Shown here piece by piece: positions 1 to 6,831 of a stretch of DNA of 19,413 nucleotides. A program made the translations under genes and the position numbers. The notes under the pieces are model-generated. The model was not told the DNA's origin and searched no databases. It saw nothing but the letters and a program-made list of their open reading frames with translations. How positions within the stretch are numbered: position 1 is the stretch's first letter; each line of letters starts with the position of its first letter. The DNA is from CAYZEZ01 sp964477295 (lineage in GTDB: Bacteria > Bacteroidota > Bacteroidia > Bacteroidales > SM23-62): contig CAYZEZ010000059.1 of the NCBI GenBank assembly GCA_964477295.1, forward strand, positions 1-19,413. Reading direction: 5' to 3'.

Positions 1-39
1 AAATTACTGATACATCATTTCGTAACATGGTCATTCTGT

Positions 40-71
40 CCCGAGTACTCCCCCCCGAACACTCGGGGGGG
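40..71. repeat. GC-rich hairpin in an AT-rich leader
   Basis: Bases 50-58 (C7 then GA) and 63-71 (TC then G7) form a perfect 9-bp stem closing an ACAC loop. A competing 7-bp stem pairs CCCGAGT (40-46) with ACTCGGG (61-67), so the strand can switch between two structures. Neither strand has a T-run after the stem, so it is not a standard intrinsic terminator. It lies about 160 bases before the S41 protease start and may be the 3' end structure of a gene outside the window or part of a leader. The C7/G7 runs are also prone to sequencing error. The rest of 1-233 holds no gene I can support. Confidence 0.6.
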
Positions 72-233
72 CACGGCGGGATGGGATGACTATATGTCAA
101 TTACATTTCTTTTTGCTTTATCCAGGAAATCCGAAATCTAAAAAAACGTTAAATCAACACAACTGGCATAGCCTTTGTTCACATTCTTCGGCATTTAGAG
201 CTATCTTTATTGTTCTTATTTAATCGGTGAATT

Positions 234-1928
234 ATGAAAACACGTAAGCTAAAGAGAATCATATCCGTATCGGCAATAGTTCTGGTATTGTCAGGGAGTT
301 TCATCCTTTTCCAGGCATCATCCAATGATGATTTTAAGCTGGTAAAGAACCTTGAGATTTATTATACGCTGTTCAGGGAGCTTAATCACTGGTATGTGGA
401 CGAAACAGATCCCGAAAAACTAGTAACATCAAGCATTAATGGCATGCTGAAAGAAACCGATCCCTATACCACCTATATACCCGAATCGGACGAGGATGAT
501 TTTAAGTTTATGACGACCGGAGAATACGGGGGGATTGGGGCGCTTATCAGGAAAAACGGGGATTATGCAATCATTGTCGAACCCTATATAAATTTTCCTG
601 CAGCTTTAAACGGATTGATTGCAGGCGATACCATTGTCTCTATTGATGGTAAATCGATGAAAAACCTGCCTATAACGAAAATCAGCGAACAGCTTAAGGG
701 ATCACCTGGAACACCTTTAACAATTCATGTTAAGAGATATGGAACCCCTGATGAGATAGAAAAAACAATCACAAGAGAAAAGATTACTGTTCCTAATGTC
801 CCGTATTATGGAATGCTGGAGGATGGCATCGCATATATCCGGTTGAGTAATTTTACAACCGATGCAGCCAGGGAGGTTAAGAAGGCCTTCATTGAGCTGA
901 AAAATAAAAACGATCTTACTGGTGTTATCCTCGATATAAGAAACAATCCGGGCGGATTATTGATCGAAGCAGTCGATGTGGCCAATATTTTTATTGAGAG
1001 CGGACAGGAAATTGTCAGTACAAAAGGCAGGGTAGATCAGTGGGATTTTACTTATAAAACCAGGTATTCTCCGGTGGATACCAAGATCCCTCTTGCCGTG
1101 CTGGTGAACCGGATTTCTGCATCAGCTTCAGAGATTGTAGCAGGCTCTGTACAGGACCTCGACCGGGGGGTAATCATTGGACAGCGCACTTACGGCAAAG
1201 GATTGGTTCAAACCACCCGAGACCTGGCATATAACAGCAAATTAAAACTTACCACTGCAAAGTATTATATACCCAGCGGGCGATGTATCCAGGCTTTGGA
1301 CTATTCCAACCGGAATGAAGATGGCAGTGTAGGGGCCATTCCAGATTCTCTTATTTCAGAATTCACCACCACCAATGGAAGAAAAGTATATGATGGAGGC
1401 GGAATAATTCCAGATATTATGGCTAAAAATGACGATTACAGCCAGTTTACCGTTTCCCTGTTTACTCATAATATGCTTTTCGATTATGCGACCATTTATT
1501 CAATCCAGCATGAATCTATTCCTGAGGTGGATCAGTTTATCATCGATGATCATATCTATAATGATTTTACAAACTTTGTCAAGTCGCATAATTTTTTCTA
1601 TACCACGCGAAGTGAGGTCTCCCTTGAGGAGCTGATTAAAACAGCAAAAAGAGAGAAGTATTATGACCTGTCAAAGGATGAGTTTGATGCCCTTCAGCAC
1701 AAGCTTGCCCATAACAACGATAAAGATCTGAATAATTTCAGGAATGAAATCTCTGAACTGTTAAAACAGGAAATCGCTTCGAGGTATTATTATCACACGG
1801 GACAAATAAGGTCTTCAATTGACGGAGATAAGGTTATTGACAAGGCCATTGAAGTATTAAAGAGCAAGGATCAGTATTTAACAACCCTTGCTGTTGAGCC
1901 GGTTGTGGCACAGACAGGATTGAACTAG
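234..1928 (+). CDS. S41 family C-terminal processing peptidase (CtpA/Prc type)
   Basis: Exported serine protease of the carboxyl-terminal processing family, which trims or degrades envelope proteins from exposed C-termini. Residues 8-27 are a hydrophobic signal peptide or membrane anchor after a basic start (MKTRKLKR). A PDZ domain follows at about 97-170 (GGIGALI, then the AGDTIVSIDG core). The S41 core runs from about 195 to 395, with RNNPGGLL at 236-243. The Ser-Lys dyad is probably Ser297 (in SASASE) and Lys322 (in TYGKGL), 25 residues apart as in Prc and CtpB. A C-terminal helical region of about 165 residues follows. The 564-aa length suits the Bacteroidota version. The ATG at 234 is the first in frame; the upstream sequence is A/T-rich with no Shine-Dalgarno motif. 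It is monocistronic and converges on polA, the stop codons overlapping by 4 bp. Family assignment is firm; the substrate is unknown. Confidence 0.95.
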   Translation: MKTRKLKRIISVSAIVLVLSGSFILFQASSNDDFKLVKNLEIYYTLFRELNHWYVDETDPEKLVTSSINGMLKETDPYTTYIPESDEDDFKFMTTGEYGGIGALIRKNGDYAIIVEPYINFPAALNGLIAGDTIVSIDGKSMKNLPITKISEQLKGSPGTPLTIHVKRYGTPDEIEKTITREKITVPNVPYYGMLEDGIAYIRLSNFTTDAAREVKKAFIELKNKNDLTGVILDIRNNPGGLLIEAVDVANIFIESGQEIVSTKGRVDQWDFTYKTRYSPVDTKIPLAVLVNRISASASEIVAGSVQDLDRGVIIGQRTYGKGLVQTTRDLAYNSKLKLTTAKYYIPSGRCIQALDYSNRNEDGSVGAIPDSLISEFTTTNGRKVYDGGGIIPDIMAKNDDYSQFTVSLFTHNMLFDYATIYSIQHESIPEVDQFIIDDHIYNDFTNFVKSHNFFYTTRSEVSLEELIKTAKREKYYDLSKDEFDALQHKLAHNNDKDLNNFRNEISELLKQEIASRYYYHTGQIRSSIDGDKVIDKAIEVLKSKDQYLTTLAVEPVVAQTGLN

Positions 1929-4699
1929 TGTGCTTCAAGCCAATTGTTTCCGCTGCCTGATTCCACAACCAGCGGAACATCAAGCTCAATTGCATGAATC
2001 ATTTCATATTCAGCCAATTCCGTGACTTTATCGAGCTCGGATTTATAAACATCGAAAACCAATTCATCATGAACCTGCAATATCATTTTAGTTTGCAGGT
2101 TTTGTTCCTTTAGCTTCTCGTTGATCTTTATCATTGCAAGCTTAATAATATCAGCAGCAGAGCCCTGGATAGGTGCATTTATCGCATTTCTTTCTGCAAA
2201 TCCCCTGACAACAGCATTGCGTGAATTTATATCTTTCAAATGCCGTTTTCTTCCAAGAAGTGTTTCCACATAACCTCGCTCACGCGCATCATGTATGCTT
2301 CGCTCTATGTACTCTTTTACTCCCGGGAAGGATTCAAAGTACCCATCAATTAGTTCCTTTGCTTCTTTTCTGCCAATATTCAACCTTTGAGAGAGACCAA
2401 ATGCAGATATACCATAAATAATCCCAAAATTAGCTGTCTTGGCACTGCTTCTCATTTCCCGCGTCACCTCCTCCGGTTTGACATGAAAGATTTTTGAAGC
2501 TGTTGACTGATGAATATCTTCATTGTTACGAAAGGCTTCAATCATATCCTGTGAACCGCTCATATGTGCCATGAGCCTGAGTTCGATCTGGCTGTAATCT
2601 GCAGAGAACAAAATATAGTCTTCCGATGAAGGAATAAATGACTTTCTGATTTCCCTTCCCCTTTCTTCGCGGATGGGAATATTCTGCATGTTAGGATTGT
2701 TGGAACTTAACCGTCCCGTTGCAGCCACAGCCTGGTTAAATGATGTATGAAGCTTACCGGTTCCTTCATTAATCAGTTTTGGCAGTGCTTCAACATAAGT
2801 TGAAAGTAGTTTTGTTAATGATCTGTAATCCAATATTTTTTGAACAACAGGATGTTTATTAATTAATCGAAGCAATATATCTTCACTTGTGGACCAGTTT
2901 TTTGTTTTTGTTTTCTTTACATCGGAACTTATCTTCATCCTGTCAAATAAAATCTCGCCAAGCTGTTTCGGAGAGGAAATGTTGAATTCGTATCCGGTGA
3001 GAGTATATATTTCCTGTTGCAATGATGTTATCTCTTCACGTAATTCAACCGAATACTTTGATAATGAATCTGTATCTAATCTAATCCCGGCCTTTTCCAT
3101 ATCTGCCAAAACAGGAATTAACGGATATTCAACATTATCAGCCAGTTCAAGCAAATTTTCCTCTTCCAGTTGAGGTTTGAATAATTTGAATAATTCCCAG
3201 GTCAGGTCAGCATCTTCACAGGCATAATCAGATATCTTCTCCTCAGGCACCTGTCTCATATTGCCCTGCTGACTACCCTTTTTCCCTATCAGTTCAGTGA
3301 TTGAAACCGGCCTGTAATTAAGATAATTCTCAGAAAGGGCATCGAGGCTGTGTTTCATATCAGGCTGTAAAAGGTAATGAGCGATCATTGTGTCGAATAT
3401 CTTTCCCCGGACCTCTATATCATAGTTTTTTAGGACCTGAATGTCGTATTTGATGTTCTGACCAATCTTTCCAATTGACTTATCAGCAAATATTTGGATT
3501 ATCGGTTTTAGTTGTTCTAAAGCTTTATCCCTGTTTTCGTTTACCGGTATATAATAAGCTTCTGCGGATTTCATTGAAAAGGCAATACCAACAAGTTCAG
3601 CCATCAATGGATTGATATCGGTAGTTTCTGTATCAAAACAAAAAAATCGTTCATTTTTAAGTTTTTCTGCCAGAGCATTGATATCTTCCCGGGTCTTGCA
3701 CAAATGATAAGCATGTACCCTGGAATTAATGGTTTCAAATGTTTTCACAGCCGGCTGAACAATATCATCACTTCCCCACAATGTGGGTTGATCGTTCGTG
3801 CCAGGATGAACTTCTTCCTGATATCCGGTCAGAATTCTATCTTTTATTGTTCTGAACTCTAATTCATCAAAAATCGCACTTATTTTCTCTTTATCAATTC
3901 CACGAAATTCCAGGTCTTTTTCATTAAATTCTACAGGGACATCTAACTTTATGGTAACCAGTTCCTTAGATAATTTAATTTGTTCAATATTGGTCTTAAT
4001 ATTCTCTTGCTGTTTTCCCTTCAGATCATTCAGGTTCTTAAGAAGGTTCTCCAGGTTCCCATATTCTGAAATCAACTTCTTGGCAGTCTTTTCTCCTATT
4101 CCCGGAGCTCCGGGAATATTATCTGAAGAGTCACCCCATAAAGCCATTACGTCAATAACATTTACCGGATTTTCCACGTGGAACAGTTCCTTAATCTGTT
4201 CCGGACCTAAAACTTCGGGCTGATTGGTTCCTTTCCTCGGCTTATACATAAAAATATTTTCAGAAACCAATTGTGAATAGTCCTTATCAGGTGTCATCAT
4301 GTACACTTTAAAACCCTTCTTTTCAGCCATTTTTGACATCGTTCCAATTACGTCATCAGCCTCGAATCCATTCACTTCAATGACCGGTATATTAAACCCA
4401 TCTATTATACTTTTTATATAGGGTACGGATTGCTTTATTTCTTCTGGTGTGGCTTCCCGGTTAGCCTTATATTCAGTATACATTTCATGTCTGAAGGTAG
4501 GTGACGGGGGATCAAACACAACGGCAATATGGCTTGGTTTTTCATTCCTCATGATTTCCTCAAGAGTAACAGTAAATCCAAAAATTGCTGATGTATTCAG
4601 ACCTTTTGAATTCAACATTTGCCGGTTTATGAATGCATAATAGGCCCTGAAAATCAAAGCATAAGCATCCAGGAGAAATATCTTTTTTTCCTTTTCCAT
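1925..4699 (-). CDS. polA: DNA polymerase I
   Basis: Repair and Okazaki-fragment polymerase, 924 aa (E. coli 928). I place the start at the ATG at 4699 (MEKEKKIFLLDAYALIFRAY), because homologues begin just before LLDAY. The ATG at 4741 would overlap queD by 32 bp, whereas 4699 leaves a 10-bp gap. Positions from this start: 5'-nuclease domain about 1-290 (FEADD, TPDKDYSQL, GDSSDNIPG, then the GIGEKTA helix-hairpin-helix). The 3'-5' exonuclease is about 330-520 with its acidic residues intact: Asp356 and Glu358 in FDTET, Asp419 in NIKYD, and Tyr492 and Asp496 in YACED. Proofreading should therefore be active, unlike in Taq. Polymerase motif A is DYSQIELR (Asp701), motif B is the R-x6-K helix near 747-761, and motif C is VHDE (Asp878). 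Third in the minus-strand order arsR-queD-polA. A parS-like palindrome lies within its coding sequence. Confidence 0.97.
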   Translation of the reverse strand: MEKEKKIFLLDAYALIFRAYYAFINRQMLNSKGLNTSAIFGFTVTLEEIMRNEKPSHIAVVFDPPSPTFRHEMYTEYKANREATPEEIKQSVPYIKSIIDGFNIPVIEVNGFEADDVIGTMSKMAEKKGFKVYMMTPDKDYSQLVSENIFMYKPRKGTNQPEVLGPEQIKELFHVENPVNVIDVMALWGDSSDNIPGAPGIGEKTAKKLISEYGNLENLLKNLNDLKGKQQENIKTNIEQIKLSKELVTIKLDVPVEFNEKDLEFRGIDKEKISAIFDELEFRTIKDRILTGYQEEVHPGTNDQPTLWGSDDIVQPAVKTFETINSRVHAYHLCKTREDINALAEKLKNERFFCFDTETTDINPLMAELVGIAFSMKSAEAYYIPVNENRDKALEQLKPIIQIFADKSIGKIGQNIKYDIQVLKNYDIEVRGKIFDTMIAHYLLQPDMKHSLDALSENYLNYRPVSITELIGKKGSQQGNMRQVPEEKISDYACEDADLTWELFKLFKPQLEEENLLELADNVEYPLIPVLADMEKAGIRLDTDSLSKYSVELREEITSLQQEIYTLTGYEFNISSPKQLGEILFDRMKISSDVKKTKTKNWSTSEDILLRLINKHPVVQKILDYRSLTKLLSTYVEALPKLINEGTGKLHTSFNQAVAATGRLSSNNPNMQNIPIREERGREIRKSFIPSSEDYILFSADYSQIELRLMAHMSGSQDMIEAFRNNEDIHQSTASKIFHVKPEEVTREMRSSAKTANFGIIYGISAFGLSQRLNIGRKEAKELIDGYFESFPGVKEYIERSIHDARERGYVETLLGRKRHLKDINSRNAVVRGFAERNAINAPIQGSAADIIKLAMIKINEKLKEQNLQTKMILQVHDELVFDVYKSELDKVTELAEYEMIHAIELDVPLVVESGSGNNWLEAH
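4170..4185. promoter_or_regulatory. parS-like ParB-binding palindrome inside polA
   Basis: TTTTCCACGTGGAACA differs at one base from the perfect palindrome TGTTCCACGTGGAACA found at 10332-10347. Here it encodes Leu-Phe-His-Val-Glu in the 5'-nuclease region of polA, so coding constraint explains part of it. parS sites are known to occur inside genes near origins. Support rests on its match to the other copy; as a lone site it would be weak. Confidence 0.4.
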
Positions 4700-4709
4700 G
4701 TAACAAATC

Positions 4710-5159
4710 TTAGGGATTGTCGGAAGCAAACCATTCCGCATAGGATGTGGCGGTTTCTACAAGGCGTAAACTGAATAATTCTATTCGGTCTGGCAACTTG
4801 TTACGGATAAGCGCAGCCATATGTGTAACCAGATTTTCACAGGTTGGCTGGTAATCTGCAACATAATATTTGTCGAACATTTGCTCAACACTTTTTATTT
4901 CAGGTTTCCCGGCCAGGGAACTTACCACAACTGAATGATCAAAATAATCTACTACATTTTTCTTAACTATTGCTTTAAGGTCAGAAAAATCTATGACCAT
5001 TCCCAGTTTTGTATTGTCTTGGTTATCAATTGTTTTTCCAATTACAGTAACAAATAACTTATAAGAATGGCCATGAATATTTTTGCAGGGACCATCATAA
5101 TTCCACAGAGCATGAGCCATTTCAAAATTGAATTCTTTAGTCACTCTGATTCTAGCCAT
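4710..5159 (-). CDS. queD: 6-carboxytetrahydropterin synthase / 6-pyruvoyl-tetrahydropterin synthase family (QueD-like)
   Basis: Converts dihydroneopterin triphosphate to 6-carboxy-5,6,7,8-tetrahydropterin, the second step to queuosine. Zinc ligands are His16 (FEMAH), His29 and His31 (IHGH). The catalytic Cys25 lies four residues before the IHGH motif, as in E. coli QueD (C-x3-HGH). Asp-His in YFDHSVV and Glu in PTCENL match the family's remaining active-site positions, and the C-terminal VETATSYAEW strand is typical. The 149-aa length is slightly above the usual 120-140, with an insertion near 83-100. No queC, queE or queF is in the window, so queuosine is the likely but not the only role; the fold is shared with eukaryotic-type PTPS. 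It follows arsR by 87 bp and precedes polA by 10 bp. Confidence 0.9.
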   Translation of the reverse strand: MARIRVTKEFNFEMAHALWNYDGPCKNIHGHSYKLFVTVIGKTIDNQDNTKLGMVIDFSDLKAIVKKNVVDYFDHSVVVSSLAGKPEIKSVEQMFDKYYVADYQPTCENLVTHMAALIRNKLPDRIELFSLRLVETATSYAEWFASDNP

Positions 5160-5246
5160 CTCTAAGGTAAGTAAAATAAAACCTCAACCAGGTCAGTTTC
5201 TGGAAGGGTAATTTATAATTGAACAGGGAAAAAATAACCGGAGATA

Positions 5247-5546
5247 CTAAATACAGGCACATTGGCTTATACATTCAACAATGTTGCTCAGCTTTTCGTG
5301 CTTCAGAAAATAATATGTATTTTTCCCGTCCCGTTTTGAAGTCAGTACTCCTTTATCTTTCAATATCCCAAGGTGATGTGAAGTGGTTGATTGCTCGATT
5401 TTCAGTAATTCATGAATTTCTGTAACCGTTAACTTTCTACCATCTTCCAAATAGTTCAGGATTGCAATTCTCATTGGATGTGCAATGGCCTTCAACATAT
5501 TAGCTGCTGTTTCAAGCTGGCCAGGACTGAGTTTATCAAATTTCAT
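5247..5546 (-). CDS. ArsR/SmtB-type winged-helix transcriptional regulator with Cys-rich tail
   Basis: A 99-aa single-domain regulator. Residues about 8-88 form the winged helix: LKAIAHPMRIAILNYL is the opening helix pair, IEQSTTSHHLGILKDKG the helix-turn-helix, and LTSKRDGKNTYYFL the wing. The ELCVCD metal motif of ArsR proper is absent. The C-terminus has Cys92, Cys96 and Cys98 (CISQCAC), which could bind a metal or sense thiol oxidation; that is inference. The ATG at 5546 is preceded about 30 bp upstream by a perfect TAnnTTTG box, with AT-rich inverted repeats further up that could be an autoregulatory operator. It heads the arsR-queD-polA order. Family call firm, ligand unknown. Confidence 0.9.
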   Translation of the reverse strand: MKFDKLSPGQLETAANMLKAIAHPMRIAILNYLEDGRKLTVTEIHELLKIEQSTTSHHLGILKDKGVLTSKRDGKNTYYFLKHEKLSNIVECISQCACI

Positions 5547-5575
5547 TGTTTCTCATTTGTTTTCATTTACTAATG

Positions 5576-5583
5576 CAAATATA
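5576..5583 (-). promoter_or_regulatory. Bacteroidota -7 promoter box for the arsR-type gene
   Basis: On the minus strand these bases read TATATTTG, an exact match to TAnnTTTG, about 30 bp upstream of the ATG at 5546. No TTG is found at the expected -33 spacing, so the match rests on the -7 box and its location. Confidence 0.5.
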
Positions 5584-5590
5584 TAAATAT

Positions 5591-5608
5591 ATAATCATAG
5601 AATTATGA
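5591..5608. promoter_or_regulatory. Candidate operator: AT-rich inverted repeats
   Basis: ATAAT (5591-5595) pairs with ATTAT (5602-5606), and TCATA (5595-5599) with TATGA (5604-5608). They sit just upstream of the -7 box of the ArsR-type gene, where such regulators usually bind their own promoter. GAATTA also recurs at 5600, 5609 and 5622. In AT-rich DNA such repeats can arise by chance. Confidence 0.25.
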
Positions 5609-5640
5609 GAATTAATTATTTGAATTATATTTAAATAAAC

Positions 5641-5797
5641 CGTGAGTGTATCGTGGTGAATGGTGAATCATGAGCTGAAAAAGTGTGTGCATGAAATGAC
5701 TATGGTCAACGAATAAGGTTTTGCCATTTTTTATAGGCTGCAATCATAAGCTCCTCGCGAATGCTTTTCATTTTACGACTCATGATTCACGACTTTT
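5641..5797. repeat. Heptamer-repeat palindromic element A
   Basis: The left arm at 5641-5675 reads as five consecutive 7-mers: CGTGAGT, GTATCGT, GGTGAAT, GGTGAAT, CATGAGC. The right arm at about 5771-5797 carries the same unit inverted: TTTTACG, ACTCATG, ATTCACG, ACTTTTA. GTGAATCATGAG (5663-5674) and CTCATGATTCAC (5779-5790) are exact 12-bp complements. The interior of about 95 bp encodes nothing recognisable. The organisation matches element B near 19.0 kb with a different unit sequence. Function unknown; it could be a MITE-like or REP-like intergenic element. Confidence 0.6.
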
Positions 5798-5802
5798 ATT
5801 TA

Positions 5803-5810
5803 TACCTTTG
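5803..5810 (+). promoter_or_regulatory. Bacteroidota -7 promoter box for the polyprenyl synthase
   Basis: TACCTTTG is an exact TAnnTTTG match 18 bases before the ATG at 5829, implying a short leader of roughly 10 bases. No TTG lies at the usual -33 position, which falls inside the right arm of element A. Confidence 0.5.
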
Positions 5811-5828
5811 ATCAGCTAATTTTACTCT

Positions 5829-6803
5829 ATGCCCAGCCTGGAAGACATACGCAGACCTGTCGCTAAAGAAATGAAAGATTTCGAAAAGCATTTTAAATCT
5901 TCAATGAAATCCAATATCCCTCTATTAAACATTATCACCAATTATATTTTGCGACGTAAAGGAAAGCAGATGAGGCCGTTGTTCGTTTTCCTAACAGCTA
6001 AAATGCTTGGCGAAGTGAAAGATTCTACCTTTCATGCAGCCAGTCTTATCGAATTACTCCATACCGCCAGTCTTGTTCATGATGATGTTGTAGATGAAAG
6101 TTATGAAAGGAGGGGGTTTTTTTCTATAAATGCCCTCTGGAAATCAAAGGTTGCTGTTCTTTTCGGTGATTATCTTTTAGCCAAAGGAATGTTTCTTGCG
6201 GTGGATAATAAAGAATTTGAGCTTCTCGGCATCACTTCAGAGGCAGTTCGTGAAATGAGCGAAGGAGAGCTTCTCCAGATCCAAAAATCAAGAAAATTAA
6301 ATATTAACAAAGAAGAATATTTCGAAATAATTCGCAAAAAGACAGCAACTCTCATTGCTGCATGTACAGCCAGCGGTGCAAAATCTGTTGGATGTGATGA
6401 TGAGACCGTCCAGCGAATGAAATTATTTGGAGAAAGCATCGGAATGGCGTTTCAAATCAAGGACGATCTATTTGACTATCAAAATAAAGGTATTATTGGA
6501 AAACCTACAGGCAACGATATTAAAGAAAAAAAGTTCACACTGCCACTAATTCACGCTCTTGAGAATTGTTCTTCATCCGAAAGAACGCATATTATTAAAA
6601 CAATTAAGAAGCATAATAATAATGCTCAAAAGGTAAAGGAAGTGATTGATTTTACAGTTAAAAATAATGGATTAGAGTTTTCAATAGAAAAGATGAATGA
6701 ATATCATAAAACTGCCCTGGACCAGATTTCTCATTTCCCTGAAAATGAATCAAAAATTGCCCTTATTAACCTGGCAAATTTCGTTGTAACCAGAAGCAAA
6801 TAG
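5829..6803 (+). CDS. Long-chain polyprenyl diphosphate synthase (octaprenyl/nonaprenyl-type)
   Basis: Trans-isoprenyl diphosphate synthase that condenses isopentenyl diphosphate onto an allylic primer, most likely to make the menaquinone side chain. Motifs: GKQMRP (45-50), first Asp-rich motif DDVVD (Asp85, Asp86, Asp89), and second DDLFD (Asp212, Asp213, Asp216) in FQIKDD. Ser or Ala, not aromatics, stand just before the first Asp motif (HTASLVHDD), which fits a long-chain rather than a farnesyl synthase. The 324-aa length matches the IspB family. The ATG at 5829 is the first in frame, 18 bp after a TAnnTTTG box. It is a lone plus-strand gene converging on uvrC with a 28-bp gap. Chain length cannot be read from the sequence. 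Confidence 0.92.
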   Translation: MPSLEDIRRPVAKEMKDFEKHFKSSMKSNIPLLNIITNYILRRKGKQMRPLFVFLTAKMLGEVKDSTFHAASLIELLHTASLVHDDVVDESYERRGFFSINALWKSKVAVLFGDYLLAKGMFLAVDNKEFELLGITSEAVREMSEGELLQIQKSRKLNINKEEYFEIIRKKTATLIAACTASGAKSVGCDDETVQRMKLFGESIGMAFQIKDDLFDYQNKGIIGKPTGNDIKEKKFTLPLIHALENCSSSERTHIIKTIKKHNNNAQKVKEVIDFTVKNNGLEFSIEKMNEYHKTALDQISHFPENESKIALINLANFVVTRSK

Positions 6804-6831
6804 TCGTGATAATCAATGGTTTAATAATTTA

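Noticed and set aside
170..215. Promoter of the S41 gene (TAGCCTTTG or TATCTTTA)
   Set aside because: Both are one step off TAnnTTTG (extra base or wrong last base) with no -33 TTG; I cannot choose between them.
4700..4741. Longer polA start at the ATG at 4741
   Set aside because: The 14 extra residues do not resemble the family and would overlap queD by 32 bp; the ATG at 4699 fits homologous N-termini.
5188..5203. Terminator between the arsR-type gene and queD
   Set aside because: Only a 4-bp CCAG/CTGG stem with an 8-base loop, and the T-rich run is not adjacent.
6170..6439. Antisense open frames within the polyprenyl synthase and other genes
   Set aside because: They lie opposite well-supported conserved genes, have no family features of their own, and follow from codon structure of the sense strand.
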